The notes: generated from the sequence alone by a model not told the origin. Shown: positions 35,111 through 44,601, counted from the stretch's first letter. The stretch is DNA of 64,000 nucleotides from an uncultured Eubacteriales bacterium (GCA_900318405.1 ONKP01000002.1:43063-107062); one strand, 5' to 3'. Translations and numbers: made by a program.

Positions 35111-36925
35111 TTATTTGTATTTCTTGTACAGCGGTCCGAATGCCTTGCATGCACGATAGTCAGCGCCCTCTTTGTCAACGGTGCCGAATGCGTTCCATGC
35201 CGCCGGACGATAGATCTTCTCTTCCGGAACATTGTGCATAGCTACCGGAATACGAAGCATGGAAGCCATCGTGATGAGATCTGCGCCTACATGACCGAAT
35301 ACGGTTGCGCCATGGTTAGCGCCCCAGTTTCTCATGACATCATATGCTGTGCAGAATGCAGAACCCGGCTTGTGGTCTACACGAGGTGTGAACCATGTGC
35401 AAGGCCAGCTGTAGTCAGTTCTCTTCCAGAGCGTCTCAGTTACTTCATCCGGAAGTGCTACTGTCCAGCCTTCTGCGATCTGAAGGAACGGTCCGAGGCC
35501 TTTGACAAGGTTCAGACGTACCATCGTGACAGGCATCTCTGTCTTGGTAAGGAATCTTGAAGAATAACCGCCGCCGCGGAAATATCCGTTATCTGCCGGC
35601 CACCACTCGGTTGCCTTGCACATAGCATCCATATCCTCATCGGTGAGATCCCACCAAGGCTTGATTGTAGGATTGCCGTCCTTGTCCTTGCAAACGCCTG
35701 AATACTCAAGTGCGGATGCACCGGAGTTGATCAGATGCAGGAAACCATCGGCATCCTTTGCATGACCTTCGATGTCATATCCTGTAACTCTCTTGACGGA
35801 TTTAGCACTCCAGTATGTACGTACATCGGAGAACAGTGCGGAACGTCCGGTCAGCTGTTTCTCAAAGAGCATGCAGAGACCATTCAGGCAGTCGTTCTCA
35901 GTTGCGAGAACGTACGGCTCACGCGCACCGTCGTAATCGAACGATGTGGAGAGGAATGCTTCCGGATAATCGCAGTTCGGCCAGTGATCGGTCCACTGTC
36001 TCTGTCCCTGGAAACCACCGGCGATCGCATTGTGTCCGAGCGCCTCCTCCGGGAACTTGTCTGCGAGCTTCTCGTTGCCACGCATCAGATCCTTGATGAT
36101 GATGTACATCTTTACAGTGAACTCCCACTGCTCGTCCTTGGTCTTTCGATCCTTCTGAATCCACTCAGGGTTCTTATCGAATCCTTCCTTGCAGTGTTCC
36201 TTCGTCCACTTAAGTGCTCTCTCATACTCCTCGTGATCGTAGATGCCTTCCTCCATACGGCGAAGAACCTCTACCTCATCAACAGACTCTACGCGCATGC
36301 CGAGATAGGACTCCATGAAATCCTGATCCATGATGGATCCGCCGATACCCATGGTAACGGAACCGATCTGCAGATAGCTCATGTTGCGCAGGGATGCAGC
36401 TGCAACAGCTGCACGTCCGAAGCGGAGAAGCATCTCCTGAACGTCATCCGGAATGGTATCATCGTCAGCTTCCTGCACATCACGGCCATACATACCGAAA
36501 GCAGGAATGCCCTTCTGTGCGTGGGTAGCGAGAACGGATGCCAGGTAAACGGCACCGGGTCTCTCGGTTGCGTTCAGTCCCCAAACGCCCTTGATGGTCG
36601 TGGGATCCATATCCATTGTCTCTGAGCCGTAGCACCAGCACGGTGTAACGGACAGTGTGATGTCAACGCCTTCCTTCTTGAACTGCTCTGCGCAGAGTGC
36701 GCTCTCACGTACACGTCCGATCGTCCAGTTGGAAATAACAACCTTAACCGGTGTACCATCAGCGTACTTCAGGTTCTGCTCATAGAGAGCTTTGGCTCTC
36801 TTGGCCATACCCATGGTCTGTTCCTCAAGAGATCCGCGGACATCGAGAGGTCCCTTACGTCCATCGATGATAGGGCGGATACCGATGACAGGCTTACCGC
36901 CAACCAGTTTTCTTGCATCTGCCAT
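35111..36925 (-). CDS. fucI: L-fucose isomerase
   Basis: Converts L-fucose to L-fuculose, and often D-arabinose to D-ribulose, in a Mn2+-dependent hexameric enzyme. The protein begins KPVIGIRPIIDGRKGPLDVR, followed by TPCWCYGSETMDMDP, IWGLNATERPGAVYLA-like sequence (here VWGLNATERPG), SFDYDGAREPYVLATENDC and HGATVFGHVGADLITMASML. 604 aa is as expected. GGAGG lies 9 nt before the ATG. It is transcribed divergently from an AraC-type regulator and has its own terminator, so it is likely a single-gene unit controlled by that regulator. Confidence 0.96.
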   Translation of the reverse strand: MADARKLVGGKPVIGIRPIIDGRKGPLDVRGSLEEQTMGMAKRAKALYEQNLKYADGTPVKVVISNWTIGRVRESALCAEQFKKEGVDITLSVTPCWCYGSETMDMDPTTIKGVWGLNATERPGAVYLASVLATHAQKGIPAFGMYGRDVQEADDDTIPDDVQEMLLRFGRAAVAAASLRNMSYLQIGSVTMGIGGSIMDQDFMESYLGMRVESVDEVEVLRRMEEGIYDHEEYERALKWTKEHCKEGFDKNPEWIQKDRKTKDEQWEFTVKMYIIIKDLMRGNEKLADKFPEEALGHNAIAGGFQGQRQWTDHWPNCDYPEAFLSTSFDYDGAREPYVLATENDCLNGLCMLFEKQLTGRSALFSDVRTYWSAKSVKRVTGYDIEGHAKDADGFLHLINSGASALEYSGVCKDKDGNPTIKPWWDLTDEDMDAMCKATEWWPADNGYFRGGGYSSRFLTKTEMPVTMVRLNLVKGLGPFLQIAEGWTVALPDEVTETLWKRTDYSWPCTWFTPRVDHKPGSAFCTAYDVMRNWGANHGATVFGHVGADLITMASMLRIPVAMHNVPEEKIYRPAAWNAFGTVDKEGADYRACKAFGPLYKKYK

Positions 36926-37139
36926 TGAAATATACCTCCATGTAGATCCGACGGTCTTCTGACTGCATCTTCGCTGTGCAGCCCCGCGCCGTCATTGTCC
37001 AGTTACTTTTCCGGACCATCTCAGGTCATTTAAAGGCTCCGCGCAAAATGGAAGGTCTGATGGAACCGCGGAACCCGTCCACGCGTTCCCCATTTTCGTT
37101 TCGCCGTTGTATCTTGTCCGGTTATTACGATACTACCAC

Positions 37140-37168
37140 TTTTCACCCGTTTTGTGTTGTGTTATAAT
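37140..37168 (+). promoter_or_regulatory. Extended -10 promoter toward the AraC gene
   Basis: TTTTCA, 17 nt and TGTTATAAT (extended -10) read toward the AraC gene, followed by a CGTTTCGCG half-dyad. This is the main content of the 472-nt gap between fucI and the AraC gene, together with the family R copy at 37312. The fucI promoter must also lie here but I cannot place it with confidence. Confidence 0.55.
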
Positions 37169-37311
37169 CGTTTCGCGCATGACAATATTCACTTTTTTGA
37201 GTATTTTGTCAACATTTCACAACTTCGTGAATCATATTTTGGTTATTTTGCAGCCTATGACGATGCTGCAGCGCAGAATATTGCCGCTACGCCCTCGCTG
37301 AAGGGGCGTTT

Positions 37312-37378
37312 TATGAAGTCATCCACCCACTTTTGCACAAGTGCAGCGCGGGTGTTGCCTTTTGAAACCGTTATCATA
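37312..37378. repeat. Family R palindromic repeat, copy E (degenerate)
   Basis: Reverse-orientation copy: GAAGTCATCCACCCACTTTT, GCACAAGTGCAGCGCGGGTG, then CCTTTTGAAACCGTTATCAT. It differs from the other copies at several positions in the right arm. It ends about 8 nt before the AraC ribosome binding site, so it sits in the 5' leader and could sequester or expose it. Confidence 0.7.
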
Positions 37379-37397
37379 CGAACCGGAGGAAAAATAC

Positions 37398-38441
37398 ATG
37401 CAATATATGGACCTGAATGAAAAGAGACAGCACGGAACCTCCGATTTTCCGTTTGCTTTTTATCATCTGGACCGGAATCACCCCAGATTTCAGATGAACT
37501 ATCACTGGCATCCCGAATACGAGATCATCCGTGTGCTGAACGGAACGCTGGATATGACGCTGGATGAGCGCAGGCAGAAGGTGTGTGCAGGGGAAATGGT
37601 ATTTGTGCATGCGGGTGTACTGCATTCCGGTGTGCCGGATAACGACTGCGTGTACGAGTGTCTTGTGTTCGACCTCAATGTGTTCACACGCCACAACGCA
37701 GGATGTGCACCCTATTTTCAGAAGATTCTGGACCGTCAGGTGATCGTGGCCGATTTCTTTCCTGCCGCTCACGCTTCCGACGCAGAAGCCAGGCCGGCTT
37801 CATCTGTTTCAGCCGCTCACGCTTCCGATACGAAAAACGTTCCGGCTTCTGCCGGTGCCGTTGGTCAGGAGCATGCATCTGCAGACCGGAAATGCGGGCC
37901 TCTGAACACTGCATCTGAAGTCAAAATGCGCCCACTTCAGGGCAGCGAAAATACCTGCAAAGGCAGCACGGCAATTCACATGATCGCCGATGGTGCGTTC
38001 CGGGCCATTCGCGAAAAAAAAGAAGGCTACCAGCTTGAACTCTTTGGCAGCCTTTACCTCTTTTTCTCTGTGATCTTCCGTGAACATCTGTACACGGAGC
38101 ATGAAATTCAGACGCGCCACGGCTACCGCAAGGTCATGCAGCTTCGCCGTGTGCTGGATTATATTGATGAAAATTACTCGCAGGACATCACCCTGGAACA
38201 GCTCGCCGGCGCCGCCTCCATGTCACCCAAATACTTCTGCCGCTTCTTCAAGCAGATGACGCACCGGACGCCGATGGATTACCTGAACTACCAGCGTATT
38301 GAGCACGCCTGCTATGCGCTCTCCACCGGAGATGCCGCCGTGACGGATGTGGCCTATGCCTGCGGTTTCAACGATCTCAGCTACTTCATCAAGACCTTCC
38401 GCAAGTACAAGGGTGTGACACCGGGTCAGTACCGGCGATAA
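37398..38441 (+). CDS. AraC-family transcriptional regulator with N-terminal cupin
   Basis: Sugar-responsive activator, probably of fucI. Residues ~20-115 form the cupin ligand-binding domain (MNYHWHPEYEIIRVLNGTLD, GEMVFVHAGVLHSG). The C-terminal ~100 residues hold two helix-turn-helices (DITLEQLAGAASMSPKYFCR, then VTDVAYACGFNDLSYFIKTF). Residues 122-190 are an unusual low-complexity Ala/Ser/Asp insertion containing an imperfect internal repeat (PAAHASDAEARPAS / SAAHASDTKNVPAS). Total 347 aa, longer than the typical 280-300. GGAGGA precedes the ATG at 37398. It is divergent from fucI. Confidence 0.9.
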   Translation: MQYMDLNEKRQHGTSDFPFAFYHLDRNHPRFQMNYHWHPEYEIIRVLNGTLDMTLDERRQKVCAGEMVFVHAGVLHSGVPDNDCVYECLVFDLNVFTRHNAGCAPYFQKILDRQVIVADFFPAAHASDAEARPASSVSAAHASDTKNVPASAGAVGQEHASADRKCGPLNTASEVKMRPLQGSENTCKGSTAIHMIADGAFRAIREKKEGYQLELFGSLYLFFSVIFREHLYTEHEIQTRHGYRKVMQLRRVLDYIDENYSQDITLEQLAGAASMSPKYFCRFFKQMTHRTPMDYLNYQRIEHACYALSTGDAAVTDVAYACGFNDLSYFIKTFRKYKGVTPGQYRR

Positions 38442-38535
38442 ATGGCGGATCTTCTTCCATACAGGGATGAGTCACCGGATAAACAGACGCTGATCCGGTG
38501 GTTGCTGATCCGCTGATGAACAGTCCCTCGGATTC

Positions 38536-38919
38536 TCAGCCCTCGTCGTAAAACTTCATCCGGTCGCTCAGATAACCCGGCTCATTGTAAATGAGTGCCA
38601 TGAATTCCACGTCCTCATCATAGTTGTTCTCGATGCTGTGGAACTGACCCACACGAATCACGCATACGTCACCCGGGCCCACCTTTGTGACGGAATGGTC
38701 ATTGTCAATAAAATCCGCATGGCCCTTCAGAATATAATAGGGCTCCGTGTCATGTTTGTGCTGATGCCAGCCGACGCTCGCACCCGGCGGGAGAATGACA
38801 CGGGCATACATTCTTCCGTGTCCGTACAGCTCATCCTTGCTGACTACATGGCAGACAGTCGCTGTTCCCCGTCCGCCGGCCAGTCCGTTGACCTGCTCCA
38901 CCTGTTCTCTTCTTACCAT
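38536..38919 (-). CDS. Single-domain cupin protein
   Basis: Small beta-barrel protein, 127 aa. Cupin motif 1 is GASVGWHQHKHDTEPYYILKG, giving two His and a Glu as metal ligands. Motif 2 is PGDVCVIRVGQFHSIEN, giving the third His. The substrate is unknown; relatives include sugar-phosphate or oxalate enzymes and simple sensors. The ATG at 38919 has GGGAG upstream; upstream in-frame sequence is not homologous. It converges with the AraC gene and may be part of the sugar locus, but nothing proves it. Confidence 0.85.
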   Translation of the reverse strand: MVRREQVEQVNGLAGGRGTATVCHVVSKDELYGHGRMYARVILPPGASVGWHQHKHDTEPYYILKGHADFIDNDHSVTKVGPGDVCVIRVGQFHSIENNYDEDVEFMALIYNEPGYLSDRMKFYDEG

Positions 38920-39058
38920 ACCGTTCTCCCTTCTGTCACTTCGCAGTGGCCAGGACATGTCATCTCATCCGTCATTTGCAGCAGGCACTGTCCATTTCTG
39001 CAAAATATGACGTTCATTGCACAGCGCGCCTGCCGTGCTGTTCCACGCATCCTGAGGT

Positions 39059-40756
39059 TCAGTTATCCAGGACACGCACCGCCCAGACGGCATGCGCCGT
39101 GTCTAAGGTGTTGGCGATAATGCCCACTGCCGTGCCATAGGCTTCGATCGTCGTGTTATTGCCCGTGCAGAGTGCCACGTGATAGACGTATCCGTCCTTT
39201 GCGAAAAATATAAGATCGCCGGCCTCAGCCTCGCTCACCGGAATCTGCGTACCGCAGACCGACTGCGCCTCAGCCGTCCTCGGCAGACTGACGCCATACA
39301 GCCCGAAAAGCGTCTGAACAAAGCCGGAACAGTCACAGCCATTCGTGAGGCTGGTCCCGCCCCATACATAGGGGTTGCCGATGCAGCTGGCCGCTGTCTC
39401 AAGAACCGCCTTCCGAATGGGGTTCTCAGCACTTCCTTCCTCCGTAGATGTATAAGTATAGTAGAAAGCCGGGTTGTCCTCCGGCGCGACCGTTTCCTCC
39501 GCTGTAGGCATAGCGTCTTCGCCACCGGCCTGTCCGACCAGTGCAGAAGCCTCATCGCCGGTATACAGATACCGTGCCTTCACAAATCCCCTGACATCTC
39601 CCGATTCTATGTAGTCCCAGGAGCCACAGGTTGAAAGCACATAGGCAATATCCCCTGCATCCAGTTTGCCGATTTCATCTGCCTTCGAGCTCATCGAACT
39701 GTGAACCGTGAGACTTCCGGTGAGATTTCTGACAACGGCATCCGTTTTGCCTACCACACGGTCATACACGGTTGCCAGACTGTGCAGGTAAGCAGCATTA
39801 TCGCGAATGGAAACACTCTGTTTCGCATAGGTGTAATAGCTCTCCGGATCCACCGTCGTCCCTGTCTCGGCAGAAGCCGCCTCAGCCTGCGCCGTATAGT
39901 TCTGAACGATCTGTGCCGAGGCATTATCATCCGTCATACTTTCCGTACGGACAAAACCGCGCACAGGGCCGGACTCCACGTAATACCAGCCGTCTCCGAG
40001 GTTTTCGAGAATAAAAGCAACGGCATCCTTTTTCAGCGTACCCGCCTCTGCGGCATCATCCGCCTTATCCTGAAGGATCGTCGTATCCTCAAGCGCAAAA
40101 GCCGGCTTGCGGTCGACCAGATAGAAGCGGTAATTTTTCTCCAGCGGCGCAACATTCACAATGTGCTGCTGTGCCATCAGCTCTTCATTCGTCTGCTCCG
40201 GCTTATCGCTGTTCTCTTCCTGCGCCTCTTCAGAAGCATCGTCCGCCGGGAGGTTCTGCACATCTGCCGGTGTTTCTCCCGTATCCCCGCTGTTCTGATC
40301 ATTCGCCGGCGCTGCGTCGGAAGGATTTCCCGCATCAGAAGCCGGTGTCGTCCCATTGTCACCTGCCGTGTTGCCGCTGTCCGTGTTCACGTTTTCAGAA
40401 GAATCCGTACCTGCGGAAGCAGATGAGGGGCTGTCCGTACCGGCCGGATCCGTCGCTGTATTTTTATCTCCCGACGTTGCGGATGTGCTTTTTGCATCGT
40501 TCGCAGAATCATCCGGAGAAGAGCTGTCCGAAACCACCGATTCTCCGGCAGCCGCCGCTGCCAGGTCATTTTTATCTCCTGCATCTTTTGAAGAAGATGA
40601 GGAAGCCACTGTCAGTTTATCGGCCATAGCCGGCACAGCCTGAAATGTCATCACAGCTGAAAGCGCTATGGCCGTAAGCCGGGTACCCCTGCGCAGTGCT
40701 TTTCCATCTTTTTTATTTTTTCCGTTGTTCTGATCTTTTTTCTGCAATGTCTTCAC
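39059..40756 (-). CDS. Secreted NlpC/P60 cell-wall hydrolase with SH3 domains
   Basis: Exported cysteine peptidase cleaving peptidoglycan stem peptides. A basic N-region and signal peptide (ALSAVMTFQAVPAMA) precede a ~130-residue Ser/Asp/Ala/Thr-rich spacer. Two bacterial SH3-like domains follow (GWYYVESGPVRGFVRTE; SWDYIESGDVRGFVKARYL). The C-terminal NlpC/P60 domain has catalytic Cys in NGCDCSGFVQTLFG and His in VYHVALCTGN. 565 aa. The start is GTG at 40756. It is not obviously linked in function to neighbouring nucleotide-metabolism genes. Confidence 0.93.
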   Translation of the reverse strand: MKTLQKKDQNNGKNKKDGKALRRGTRLTAIALSAVMTFQAVPAMADKLTVASSSSSKDAGDKNDLAAAAAGESVVSDSSSPDDSANDAKSTSATSGDKNTATDPAGTDSPSSASAGTDSSENVNTDSGNTAGDNGTTPASDAGNPSDAAPANDQNSGDTGETPADVQNLPADDASEEAQEENSDKPEQTNEELMAQQHIVNVAPLEKNYRFYLVDRKPAFALEDTTILQDKADDAAEAGTLKKDAVAFILENLGDGWYYVESGPVRGFVRTESMTDDNASAQIVQNYTAQAEAASAETGTTVDPESYYTYAKQSVSIRDNAAYLHSLATVYDRVVGKTDAVVRNLTGSLTVHSSMSSKADEIGKLDAGDIAYVLSTCGSWDYIESGDVRGFVKARYLYTGDEASALVGQAGGEDAMPTAEETVAPEDNPAFYYTYTSTEEGSAENPIRKAVLETAASCIGNPYVWGGTSLTNGCDCSGFVQTLFGLYGVSLPRTAEAQSVCGTQIPVSEAEAGDLIFFAKDGYVYHVALCTGNNTTIEAYGTAVGIIANTLDTAHAVWAVRVLDN

Positions 40757-40774
40757 CCTGTTGTCTTTATATGT

Positions 40775-41269
40775 TTATACTTCAATTTCAATGCTGCGTT
40801 CCGTCGGCTGATACTTCTGAAAAGCAACGCCGGCCGCCTGGAACATCTTCTTTGAGGCGATCACCGCCGGTGTTCCGTCGTATTTGTTCTCCGCGTAAAT
40901 CACCTTGCGGATGCCCGCCTGAATAATAGCCTTCGCACACTCATTGCACGGGAAGAGAGATACATACATTCTGGATCCCTCCAGCGTCCCACCGCGAAAA
41001 TTCAGGATGGCGTTCAGTTCGCTGTGCGTCACATACATATACTTGGTCTTCAGCGGATCGTTGTCCTCCGATTCTCTCGCCCACGGAAACTCTTCATCAG
41101 AGCAGCCGCGCGGAAAACCATTATAACCGATGGACAGGATTTTGTTGTCAGAGCTCACGATACAGCATCCGACCTGAGAATGCGGATCCTTGGACCGAAG
41201 GCCAGCCAGCTTGGCAACCGCCATAAAATACTCATCCCAGCTGATATAATCTGTGCGTTTGTCTGACAT
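40775..41269 (-). CDS. dCMP/cytidine deaminase family protein (ComEB-like)
   Basis: Zinc-dependent deaminase, most likely dCMP to dUMP for thymidylate supply. The zinc motifs are THSELNAI (H-x-E) and FPCNECAKAI (PCxxC). The N-terminus carries KDPHSQVGCCIVSSDNKI and GYNGFPRGCSDEEFPWARE, diagnostic for dCMP deaminases. 164 aa from the ATG at 41269, with GGAG 8 nt upstream. It follows upp and rpiB in a pyrimidine and pentose-phosphate run. Confidence 0.93.
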   Translation of the reverse strand: MSDKRTDYISWDEYFMAVAKLAGLRSKDPHSQVGCCIVSSDNKILSIGYNGFPRGCSDEEFPWARESEDNDPLKTKYMYVTHSELNAILNFRGGTLEGSRMYVSLFPCNECAKAIIQAGIRKVIYAENKYDGTPAVIASKKMFQAAGVAFQKYQPTERSIEIEV

Positions 41270-41367
41270 GTCAATCACTCCTTCCTGAAGATCTGCATCG
41301 GCCACGCTGCAGGTTGCATAAGACGCATATCCGCCGTTCGGTTCACGAGCGGCGGATTCACAGCATG

Positions 41368-41997
41368 TTACTTTGTTCCAAAAATACGGTCGCCCGCATC
41401 GCCGAGGCCGGGAACAATGTACCCGTTCTCGTTCAGATGATCATCCATGGCACCGATCGTGATATCGACATCCGGGTGCGCCTCCTGCAGGTGCTTCAGG
41501 CCCTGCGGTGCAGCGATGATGCAGAGGAAATGGATATGCGTGCAGCCGTGCTTCTTCAGCTGATTGATCGCATCCACCGCAGAACCTCCGGTGGCAAGCA
41601 TCGGATCCACGACGAAGACCTCTCTCTCCTCAATGTCGGCAGGAAGCTTGCAGTAGTACTCCACAGGCTCCAGCGTATCCGGATCGCGGTACATGCCGAT
41701 GTGTCCCACCTTGGCGGAAGGAATCAGTGCCTGCATGCCGGGTACCATGCCAAGACCCGCGCGAAGGATCGGAATGATGGCGAGCTTCTTGCCGGCCAGC
41801 CTCTTCACCGTCGTCTTCGTGATCGGCGTCTCGATCTCAACATCCTCGAGTTCCAGATCGCGGGTAGCTTCGTACGTCTCCAGCATGGCGATCTCAGAGA
41901 TCATTTCGCGGAAATCACGGGTACCGGTTGACGTCTCCCTGATAATACCAATCTTATGCTGAATCAGCGGATGATCCATGATGATTACTTTTCCCAT
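41368..41997 (-). CDS. upp: Uracil phosphoribosyltransferase
   Basis: Salvages uracil to UMP using PRPP. The PRPP loop [18 protein letters not shown] is present, with the N-terminal [20 protein letters not shown] and the C-terminal [15 protein letters not shown] typical of the enzyme. 209 aa is standard. I used the ATG at 41997, preceded by GAAGGGGG. The rpiB-upp neighbourhood is conserved in Firmicutes. Confidence 0.96.
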   Translation of the reverse strand: MGKVIIMDHPLIQHKIGIIRETSTGTRDFREMISEIAMLETYEATRDLELEDVEIETPITKTTVKRLAGKKLAIIPILRAGLGMVPGMQALIPSAKVGHIGMYRDPDTLEPVEYYCKLPADIEEREVFVVDPMLATGGSAVDAINQLKKHGCTHIHFLCIIAAPQGLKHLQEAHPDVDITIGAMDDHLNENGYIVPGLGDAGDRIFGTK

Positions 41998-42064
41998 AAC
42001 AGTAAAACCCCCTTCAGTATTTTTCAATGCTTAATTATCCGTACCTTCATCATCAGATGATGTG

Positions 42065-42117
42065 AGTGTCATCCGTATGATAACCGGATCGCTACGCGTT
42101 GCGCGCTTTCGCGATCA
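42065..42117. repeat. GATCGC hairpin element, copy 1
   Basis: GTGTCATCCGTATGATAACC followed by GGATCGCTACGCG and CGCTTTCGCGATC, a stem-loop. The same sequence occurs inverted at 44727-44779. It lies just 3' of rpiB and upstream of upp and could terminate rpiB transcripts. Confidence 0.65.
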
Positions 42118-42558
42118 TCAGATATCTGTGTCTTCAATTTTCTGAATTCTTCTCTTATGCCTCTCGCCCTCGGAAAAAGGCGTATTCAGAAAAGTATCCG
42201 TGATCTGGCAGGCGAGGCCGCCGCCGATGACTCTTCCGCCCATGGCGAGGATATTGGCATCGTTATGCTCTCTCGTCTTCTGTGCCATATAGCAGTCAGT
42301 GCAGAGAGCTGCGCGGATGCCCTTAAAGCGGTTGGCGGCCATGCTGATACCGATGCCGGTGCCGCAGATCAGAATTCCCTTCTCACATTCGCCGCTGAGG
42401 ATTGCTTTCACGACTTTATGGGCAAAATCAGGATAATCCACAGACTCCTCTCCATTGTACGTGCCGAAATCTTTATATGCAATCTTCTGTTCATCCAGAT
42501 GCTGCTTCACTTCCTGCATCAGCGCATATCCGCCGTGATCACAGCCAAGTGCTATCAT
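42118..42558 (-). CDS. rpiB: Ribose-5-phosphate isomerase B
   Basis: Interconverts ribose 5-phosphate and ribulose 5-phosphate; relatives act on galactose or allose 6-phosphate. Seen: MIALGCDHGGYALMQEVKQH, the active-site Cys in GILICGTGIGISMAANR, and REHNDANILAMGGRVIG. 146 aa is standard. GAGAGG precedes the ATG. It lies between sua5 and upp. Confidence 0.95.
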   Translation of the reverse strand: MIALGCDHGGYALMQEVKQHLDEQKIAYKDFGTYNGEESVDYPDFAHKVVKAILSGECEKGILICGTGIGISMAANRFKGIRAALCTDCYMAQKTREHNDANILAMGGRVIGGGLACQITDTFLNTPFSEGERHKRRIQKIEDTDI

Positions 42559-42632
42559 ATAATTCCTCTCTTTCTGTGCTTCTCTGCGTTTCCCGTCAGA
42601 CTCGTCTGTCTGACCTTTCCCAAAAAGCGGTC

Positions 42633-43685
42633 TCAGGCTTCGATGACCTCATGACCGGCAGCCTTGATCAGACGGTTCATAATAGCCATCCCCATACGCG
42701 GTGTCTCAAAAGACTCCGTGTAAATAAAATCGACGCCGTCTTCATCGAAATCCCTGAGGATCTCATACAGGTGGTGTGCAATCGTCCGGTCATCGGCTCT
42801 GCTGCCGATGCAGCGCACATCTCCCTCAGGATACTCCTTCCGGCTCTCTTCTGTACAGATAATGCCGACTTTGCTGCCCTCTTTCAGGCGCTGTGCCGTG
42901 AGCTCCCGGATTTTCGCGAATACCTTCGCCGGTTCTCCCTCAACAATGGCAAGATCCGCCTTCGGCGCATAATGCTTGTAGCGCATGCCCGGCGCTTTCG
43001 GCCGCACATGCACATTTTCACTCATGATGCCGGGATCCACGCGAACTTCTCCGAGGACCTCCTTCAGCATGTCCTCATTGAGAAATCCGGGCCTCAGAAT
43101 CACCGGCACATCCTCGGTAAAATCAACGATCGTCGATTCCAGTCCGATATTGACCTGTCCGCCGTCGAGAATCATATCGATGCGGTCTCCCAGGTCCTCG
43201 TCCACATGAGATGCGAGCGTCGGACTCGGGCGTCCCGAGGTATTCGCGCTGGGTGCGGCCACATAGCCGCCGCCCTGCCGGATCATCTCGCGTGCGATCT
43301 CGTTGTCGGGAAAACGCACGGCAACCGTATCCAGTCCTCCGGTTGTCTCCAGGGGCACGATATCACTTTTATGAAAAATCATCGTGAGCGGTCCCGGCCA
43401 GTAAGCCGCGGCCAGCTTCAGCGCCGCGTCCGGCACCTCCGTCACCAGCGGAAAGAGCGCATCGAACTCAGCGATATGGACAATGAGCGGGTTGTCTGAC
43501 GGACGTCCCTTGGCCGCGTATATTTTTTTTGAGGCCTCAGGATCCAGCGCGTTGCCGCCGAGTCCGTATACCGTCTCCGTCGGAAAAGCGACAAGCCCTC
43601 CGTTTCTCAGGATACGCCCCGCCTCGCGCAGGGCTTCCATATCCAGATGATCTTCCGTCATCTTCACTATTTTTGCATGCGACAT
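42633..43685 (-). CDS. L-threonylcarbamoyladenylate synthase (Sua5 type)
   Basis: Makes threonylcarbamoyl-AMP from threonine, bicarbonate and ATP for tRNA t6A. The N-terminal YrdC domain has GGLVAFPTETVYGLGGNA, KGRPSDNPLIVHI and APSANTSGRPSPT. After the linker (VILRPGFLNEDML), the C-terminal Sua5 domain begins SPGMRYKHYAPKA-like (here APGMRYKHYAPKADL). 350 aa fits the two-domain Sua5 form. Together with tsaB and tsaE at 12.9-14.3 kb, three t6A genes lie in this window. Confidence 0.95.
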   Translation of the reverse strand: MSHAKIVKMTEDHLDMEALREAGRILRNGGLVAFPTETVYGLGGNALDPEASKKIYAAKGRPSDNPLIVHIAEFDALFPLVTEVPDAALKLAAAYWPGPLTMIFHKSDIVPLETTGGLDTVAVRFPDNEIAREMIRQGGGYVAAPSANTSGRPSPTLASHVDEDLGDRIDMILDGGQVNIGLESTIVDFTEDVPVILRPGFLNEDMLKEVLGEVRVDPGIMSENVHVRPKAPGMRYKHYAPKADLAIVEGEPAKVFAKIRELTAQRLKEGSKVGIICTEESRKEYPEGDVRCIGSRADDRTIAHHLYEILRDFDEDGVDFIYTESFETPRMGMAIMNRLIKAAGHEVIEA

Positions 43686-43712
43686 ACGAATACAAACGCC
43701 TCTCTTCGTCTG

Positions 43713-44339
43713 TTATTCAGAGATGTCCGAAGGAATGGCGACATCACTGACGATGTTCTGAATCTCGCGGTAGGAGTTCATGAACTGCTTCTGCACCTGA
43801 TTGAAGATTTCAATGACATGCGCCAGTTCTTCCTGTACGGCTTCATACTGCATCTTGCCGTTGCGGTTTTTCTCCTCGATCTGCTTCTCCACGTCCTCGA
43901 TCATCTTCTCGCCTTCAGCCGCCGCATTATCACGGATCTGCTGGGCCTCTGTCTGGGCCTCGGCGAGAATTTTCTGCTTCTGCGCCTCTGTATCCCGGTC
44001 GACCTGCTTTGCCCGGAGCTTTGCCTCATAGATCAGGCTTCCGATCGTATCATAGTTGTCCACATAGGACTGATACTTCTCCCTGACATTCTTCTCCATA
44101 TCCTGAAGCTCTTTATCCTTCGCGATCAGCGAATCCTGAAGCTCCCGGATTTTCGCATTCAGCGAGCTGATCTCGGCATCCTTGTCCGAAATCTGTTTGT
44201 TTGCCTGATCCAGCTTGTTTCTGAGATCATTCTTTTCCACGGTAGCAGCATCCTGAATGCGCTGGATGCCCTGCTCCACATCCTCCTTATCGTAACCGCC
44301 AAACTTGGCAGTACGGAAAATTTCTTCACCCGTTGCCAT
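43713..44339 (-). CDS. Coiled-coil protein with DivIVA-like N-terminus
   Basis: 208 aa, almost entirely coiled coil. The N-terminus (EEIFRTAKFGGYDKEDVEQG) resembles the DivIVA/GpsB lipid-binding or septal-targeting motif, where a hydrophobic residue pair and a Gly-Tyr precede the first helix. A long heptad region follows (ISSLNAKIRELQDSLIAKDK; EAQTEAQQIRDNAAAEGEKM). The role is probably pole or septum organisation (inference). GGGAGAG precedes the ATG at 44339. It may be expressed with the downstream sua5. Confidence 0.78.
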   Translation of the reverse strand: MATGEEIFRTAKFGGYDKEDVEQGIQRIQDAATVEKNDLRNKLDQANKQISDKDAEISSLNAKIRELQDSLIAKDKELQDMEKNVREKYQSYVDNYDTIGSLIYEAKLRAKQVDRDTEAQKQKILAEAQTEAQQIRDNAAAEGEKMIEDVEKQIEEKNRNGKMQYEAVQEELAHVIEIFNQVQKQFMNSYREIQNIVSDVAIPSDISE

Positions 44340-44601
44340 GTGCACTCTCCCTTCCCGGCCTGTCCTTACCGGCCGTTGCTTCTTTTATTCAGCCGCACGT
44401 ATTGTCATCCGCGGCCAGGGACGATTTCTTCAGACGCATAATCAGCCGTCATCTGGAATGTATTATACTCCCTCCGGGAGCCATTTCGGATGACGGCTGC
44501 AAATTTTTTTAAAAAATAATTGTTTCTGTTCACTTGATTTAAGAATGCAGAAGCTTCTGTATCTCTTGACACCCTGCCAGAACATCACAAGGTCAAAGAT
44601 A

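Noticed and set aside
42402-43499. Long plus-strand open frame (365 codons) opposite sua5 and rpiB
   Set aside because: It is antisense to two strongly recognised genes, has no family resemblance and no ribosome binding site; the same holds for the 350-codon plus-strand frame at 26181-27233.
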